A DNA stretch of 64,000 nucleotides, taken from the NCBI RefSeq assembly GCF_030406665.1, contig NZ_CP129121.1, positions 744,001 through 808,000 on the forward strand, read 5' to 3'. A model generated the notes under the pieces. The model saw only the letters and a program-made list of their open reading frames with translations, was not told the DNA's origin and did not search any database. How positions within the stretch are numbered: the stretch's first letter is position 1; every line of letters begins with the position of its first letter. This DNA is from Halomonas halophila (lineage in GTDB: Bacteria; Pseudomonadota; Gammaproteobacteria; Pseudomonadales; Halomonadaceae). This document shows positions 61,290-64,000 of the stretch, one piece after another. The translations under genes and the position numbers were made by a program.

Positions 61290-62275
61290 GCGTCGGTCTC
61301 GAGCGAGAGGGTGGTGCCCAGCAGGTGCTGGGCGCCGGGCACCAGCCACACCGGGTCGAGCCGGGTGTTGGCCGACTCGACGCACAGGAAGTGGCCGGCC
61401 GCGGCGGCGGAGGTATCGGCCGGGCGTTCGTCGCCGGGATGCCAGATCACCGCGGAGTCGCTGCCCTGGCGGGCGATGCGCAGGCGGCGGTGGCCGTCGT
61501 CCAGCGTCAGCTCGGCGTTGGTGTGGTAGATGCGGTCGAGGCCGCCGCGCACGCCCAGCTCGCCCTGCTGCTCGCGCTCGGCGAAGTCGGCGAGCTTGTC
61601 CAGGTAGCGGGCGCCGGCCAGCCCCTCGACGCGGCAGGCCTGCACGTCGGCCACCGCCAGATAGCTGTGCAGGGCGCCGGTGATCTTGACCGGGGTCTCG
61701 CCGCGGTGCTCGGTGATCAGCTCCACGTGCAGGCGGTTGGCGTTGGCCTGGATCACCGCCCGCGGCACCAGCTGGGAGTGCAGACGCTCCAGCGGCGAGA
61801 GGTGCAGCTCGACGCCTTCCTCGTGCTCGTCCACGGCGTCGAGGCGCCAGTCGGCCTTGCGCGCCGGGCCGTGCATCGGGCCGGAACGGTCCTCGGACTC
61901 GTCGGCGGTGTTCTCGTCGGCGAACCACGGCCAGCACAGCGGAATGCCGCCGCGGATGGCCCCGGGCAGCGCCTGGGGCGTGGGCGTGACCCATAGCCAG
62001 CCGCCGGCCACCAGGGCCTCCTCGTCTTCGCCGCTCGTAGCGTCCGGCGATGCGGAAGCGCCTGCGGCTTGCGCGTCGTCGGGCGCATTAGAAGTCGAGC
62101 CTTCAGCGGTCGCGTCTTCGGGCGCGGGTAAAAAGTGAAGCACCTGGGCGCCCTGAAGCGACACCACGAGCTCACCCCAGGCCTCATTGGCCAGCCACAC
62201 CTCGCGGCCGGCCCATTCGGCGCGGCGCTGTCCGTCGGTGGCGTCCAGCAGGGCGCGCAGGGATGCGGGAATCAT
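61286..62275 (-). CDS. Glucose-6-phosphate 1-epimerase (YeaD-type mutarotase)
   Basis: This 329-aa protein interconverts alpha and beta anomers of hexose 6-phosphates, supplying Zwf with the beta form. Conserved pieces are AIRGGIPLCWPWFADENTAD (Arg), TGALHSYLAVADVQACRVEG (His) and LCVESANTRLDPVWLVPGAQ (Glu). Residues 51-90 are an Ala/Ser/Asp/Glu-rich insert. GGAGGAGA precedes ATG 62275. It sits between glk and the AKR gene. Confidence 0.87.
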   Translation of the reverse strand: MIPASLRALLDATDGQRRAEWAGREVWLANEAWGELVVSLQGAQVLHFLPAPEDATAEGSTSNAPDDAQAAGASASPDATSGEDEEALVAGGWLWVTPTPQALPGAIRGGIPLCWPWFADENTADESEDRSGPMHGPARKADWRLDAVDEHEEGVELHLSPLERLHSQLVPRAVIQANANRLHVELITEHRGETPVKITGALHSYLAVADVQACRVEGLAGARYLDKLADFAEREQQGELGVRGGLDRIYHTNAELTLDDGHRRLRIARQGSDSAVIWHPGDERPADTSAAAAGHFLCVESANTRLDPVWLVPGAQHLLGTTLSLETDA

Positions 62276-62317
62276 GCGATCTCCTCCATACGGGCCGATC
62301 GACGCCTCTGCGTCGAG

Positions 62318-63286
62318 CTATTCGACCTCTTCATTGTGCAGGGCCTCGGCGGCGCCCAGCAGTCCCGTCCAGGGCGCGGTGACCACCTGGACCGGAATGT
62401 CGGCGTTGTAGCCGTTCATGCGGCCCTTGTCGGCGAAGGCCTCGCGGAAGCGGCTCTGCGGCAGCCAGTCGAGCAGCCGCGGCAGGATGCCGCCGCACAG
62501 GTAGACCCCGCCCCGGGCTCCGAGGGTGAGCGCGGCGTCGCCGCTGACGTCGCCGAGGATCTTCAGAAAGCGCAGCAGGGTATCACGCGCCACGGCGTCT
62601 CCGCTCGCGGCCGCCTCGGTGACCTCGGCGGGTGAGTCGCAGGCCGGGTTGGCGCCCTTCAGCGAGCAGTGGGCCAGATAGAGGTCGAGCAGTCCCTGGC
62701 CGCACAGCAGCCGTTCCACGGAGATGCGGCCGTAGCGGTTGCGGAAGTGGCGCAGCAGGTTCTGCTCGCGCTCGTCGGTGGGCGCGAAGGTCACGTGGCC
62801 GCCCTCGGTGGGCAGCGGAATCCAGGCGTGACGACCGGGGAAGACGCCGGCCACGCCGAGCCCGGTGCCGGGGCCGATCACCAGCCGGGCGGCGTGGGGC
62901 ACTGCCTCGCCGGGCTGCACCTCGACCAGCTCGTCCTCGGCCACGTGGGGCACGCCCAGGGCCTGGGCGGTGAAGTCGTTGATCGGCTTGAACAGCTCGA
63001 GCCCCAAGGCGTCCTTCACCTCGGCGCGGGTGAATGACCAGGGATTGTTGGTCATCTTGATCCGCTCGCCGTGGGTCGGGCAAGCGAAGGCCAGGCAGGC
63101 CTCGCGCGGGGCGTCGTCGCCCGTGGCGCCGACCCGTTCCAGGTAGTCGCGTATTGCCTCGACCAGGCCGGGGTAGTCGGCGCAGGGCAGGCTCAGGATG
63201 TCGTGGGGCTCGAAGCCCCCCGGGGTCACCAGGGCGAAGCGGGCGTTGGTGCCCCCGAGATCGCCGATCAGTGCGGGTCGGGTCAT
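62318..63286 (-). CDS. glk: Glucokinase
   Basis: Glk phosphorylates internal glucose with ATP. The 322-aa protein is the proteobacterial Glk type: IGDLGGTNARFALVTPGG (phosphate-1), MTNNPWSFTRAEVKDALGLE, the catalytic Asp in FKPINDFTAQALGVP, RLVIGPGTGLGVAGVFPG and TEGGHVTFAPTDEREQNLLR. Start ATG 63286 (MTRPALIGDLGG) is the family start; an upstream extension lacks support. It follows edd in the same direction across a 202-bp gap. Confidence 0.94.
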   Translation of the reverse strand: MTRPALIGDLGGTNARFALVTPGGFEPHDILSLPCADYPGLVEAIRDYLERVGATGDDAPREACLAFACPTHGERIKMTNNPWSFTRAEVKDALGLELFKPINDFTAQALGVPHVAEDELVEVQPGEAVPHAARLVIGPGTGLGVAGVFPGRHAWIPLPTEGGHVTFAPTDEREQNLLRHFRNRYGRISVERLLCGQGLLDLYLAHCSLKGANPACDSPAEVTEAAASGDAVARDTLLRFLKILGDVSGDAALTLGARGGVYLCGGILPRLLDWLPQSRFREAFADKGRMNGYNADIPVQVVTAPWTGLLGAAEALHNEEVE

Positions 63287-63352
63287 CTTTAATTTGTCCC
63301 TTCTGGCCGTCAGGGCTGTTGCAGATGGTGAATCGCTCGCAGCTGCTCCGGC

Positions 63353-63437
63353 GACAGGTCTACGAGGGGGCGCTGTGAACCCCTCCCTGGGCGCTACCGA
63401 CGCCATCCATGGCGTAGGACCCCCTCTACGACCAGTC
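63353..63437. repeat. Candidate dispersed intergenic repeat between edd and glk
   Basis: Imperfect 18-bp inverted arms (63353-63370 and 63420-63437, each with a G5/C5 block) enclose a perfect inner palindrome, ACGCCAT-CC-ATGGCGT at 63400-63415. The gap has no gene. The wording resembles an intergenic repeat I recall from Halomonas genomes, which I cannot confirm here. Confidence 0.45.
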
Positions 63438-63488
63438 CCCGGCGCTTCTCGCTATGCGCAACGGCGATATCGCTGCTCTGGCAGCTCC

Positions 63489-64000
63489 TCAGGCGTCCTC
63501 GTCGTGGATCTGGCCGGCCTGGCGGGCCAGGTCGTCGGCCTCGAAGCCGCCAAACACCCCGGCGCCTTCCTCGCCGCGCATGGCCAGGTGGCGGAAGCCG
63601 CCGAACAGCTCGCGGCCCAGGCCGACGTGGTAGTGGTCCAGCTCGGCCACGCGCTGCTCGCGGTCGGCCCAGGTCGCGGCGTCGACCTGGGCCTCGAGGG
63701 TGCCGGCGTTGGCGTCGAGGCGCACGATATCACCATCGCGCAGCCTGGACAGCGGGCCGCCGTCCAGCGCCTCGGGGCTGATGTGGATGGCGGCCGGGAC
63801 CTTGCCGGAGGCGCCGGACATGCGCCCGTCGGTGACCAGCGCCACCTTGTGGCCGCGGTCCTGGAGCACGCCGAGGAAGGGGGTCAGCTTGTGCAGTTCC
63901 GGCATGCCGTTGGCCTTGGGGCCTTGGAAACGCACCACGGCGACCACGTCGCGGTCCAGCTCGCCGGCGTCGAAGGCCGCCTTGAGTTCGTTCTGATCCT
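63489..64000 (-). CDS. edd: 6-phosphogluconate dehydratase, C-terminal part (5' end beyond window)
   Basis: Edd dehydrates 6-phosphogluconate to KDPG. Only the last 169 residues are present, with the frame open to the right edge. They contain DRDVVAVVRFQGPKANGMPE, LHKLTPFLGVLQDRGHKVAL and the IlvD/Edd signature VTDGRMSGASGKVPAAIHIS. LDHYHVGLGRELFGGFRHLA is typical of Edd rather than IlvD. With eda at 51 kb, edd and eda are in separate operons. Confidence 0.93.
   Translation of the reverse strand, partial: DQNELKAAFDAGELDRDVVAVVRFQGPKANGMPELHKLTPFLGVLQDRGHKVALVTDGRMSGASGKVPAAIHISPEALDGGPLSRLRDGDIVRLDANAGTLEAQVDAATWADREQRVAELDHYHVGLGRELFGGFRHLAMRGEEGAGVFGGFEADDLARQAGQIHDEDA

Overview
The window is a chromosomal segment of a high-GC gammaproteobacterium, most likely a Halomonas or close Halomonadaceae relative. 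The evidence is a full ectoine-catabolic set (doeA, doeB, doeX, doeC, doeD) whose proteins read like those of Halomonas elongata, acidic Asp/Glu/Ala-rich inserts in two proteins, and a hexR-zwf-pgl-eda block with a separate edd-glk block as in pseudomonad-type Entner-Doudoroff organisms. I see no rRNA, tRNA, CRISPR array, prophage or insertion sequence. Coding density is high, and many neighbours share 4-nt ATGA or GTGA stop/start overlaps.

Layout. 1-4.3 kb: the 5' part of malF and complete malE (maltose-type ABC importer), a lysO-type exporter and a DUF3108 secreted protein. 4.5-9.7 kb: a DJ-1/PfpI protein, pncB and pncA (NAD salvage), a D-2-hydroxyacid dehydrogenase and a chemoreceptor with a sigma-28-type promoter. 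9.8-24.1 kb: ectoine degradation, with a divergent MocR/GntR-aminotransferase regulator, doeABX, then a four-gene module (nitrilase-fold amidase, ATP-grasp ligase, C45 acyltransferase-like protein, oversized Orn/Lys/Arg decarboxylase), then doeC and doeD. 24.2-29.4 kb: a HAD hydrolase and an opposing ynjB-ynjC-ynjD operon that ends in an ECF-like sigma factor and its zinc-finger partner. 29.6-36.7 kb: NfeD and SPFH membrane proteins, a SulP transporter containing a low-GC patch, a monooxygenase-fold protein, a tandem Usp protein and an MFS transporter. 36.7-39.2 kb: a four-gene bufferin (HvfABC/DoxX) RiPP operon. 39.5-43.1 kb: ridA and a PhnD/PhnC/PhnE-type ABC importer. 43.2-64 kb: sugar catabolism, comprising dgoRDKA plus a lactonase, hexR, zwf-pgl-eda, a sigma-54-type promoter ahead of a helical orphan, the fructose PTS operon fruBKA with divergent fruR, and an edd-glk-mutarotase-aldo/keto reductase-fructokinase operon.

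How the genes work together. Ectoine is opened and deacetylated by DoeA and DoeB to 2,4-diaminobutyrate, transaminated by DoeD and oxidised by DoeC to aspartate. DoeX and the MocR protein are the obvious local regulators. Glucose is phosphorylated by Glk and passes through Zwf, Pgl, Edd and Eda; galactonate enters through DgoD, DgoK and DgoA; fructose enters through FruA/FruB and FruK or is phosphorylated internally by the fructokinase. All drain to triose phosphate and pyruvate. Candidate operators for FruR/Cra, DgoR and HexR lie where this wiring predicts.

The least explained parts are the four-gene module inside the doe locus, the ABC-transporter/sigma/anti-sigma operon, the bufferin operon (a very recently described type of system), and the recombinant-looking patch in sulP. 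All gene functions here are inferred by reading the proteins; no database search was run.
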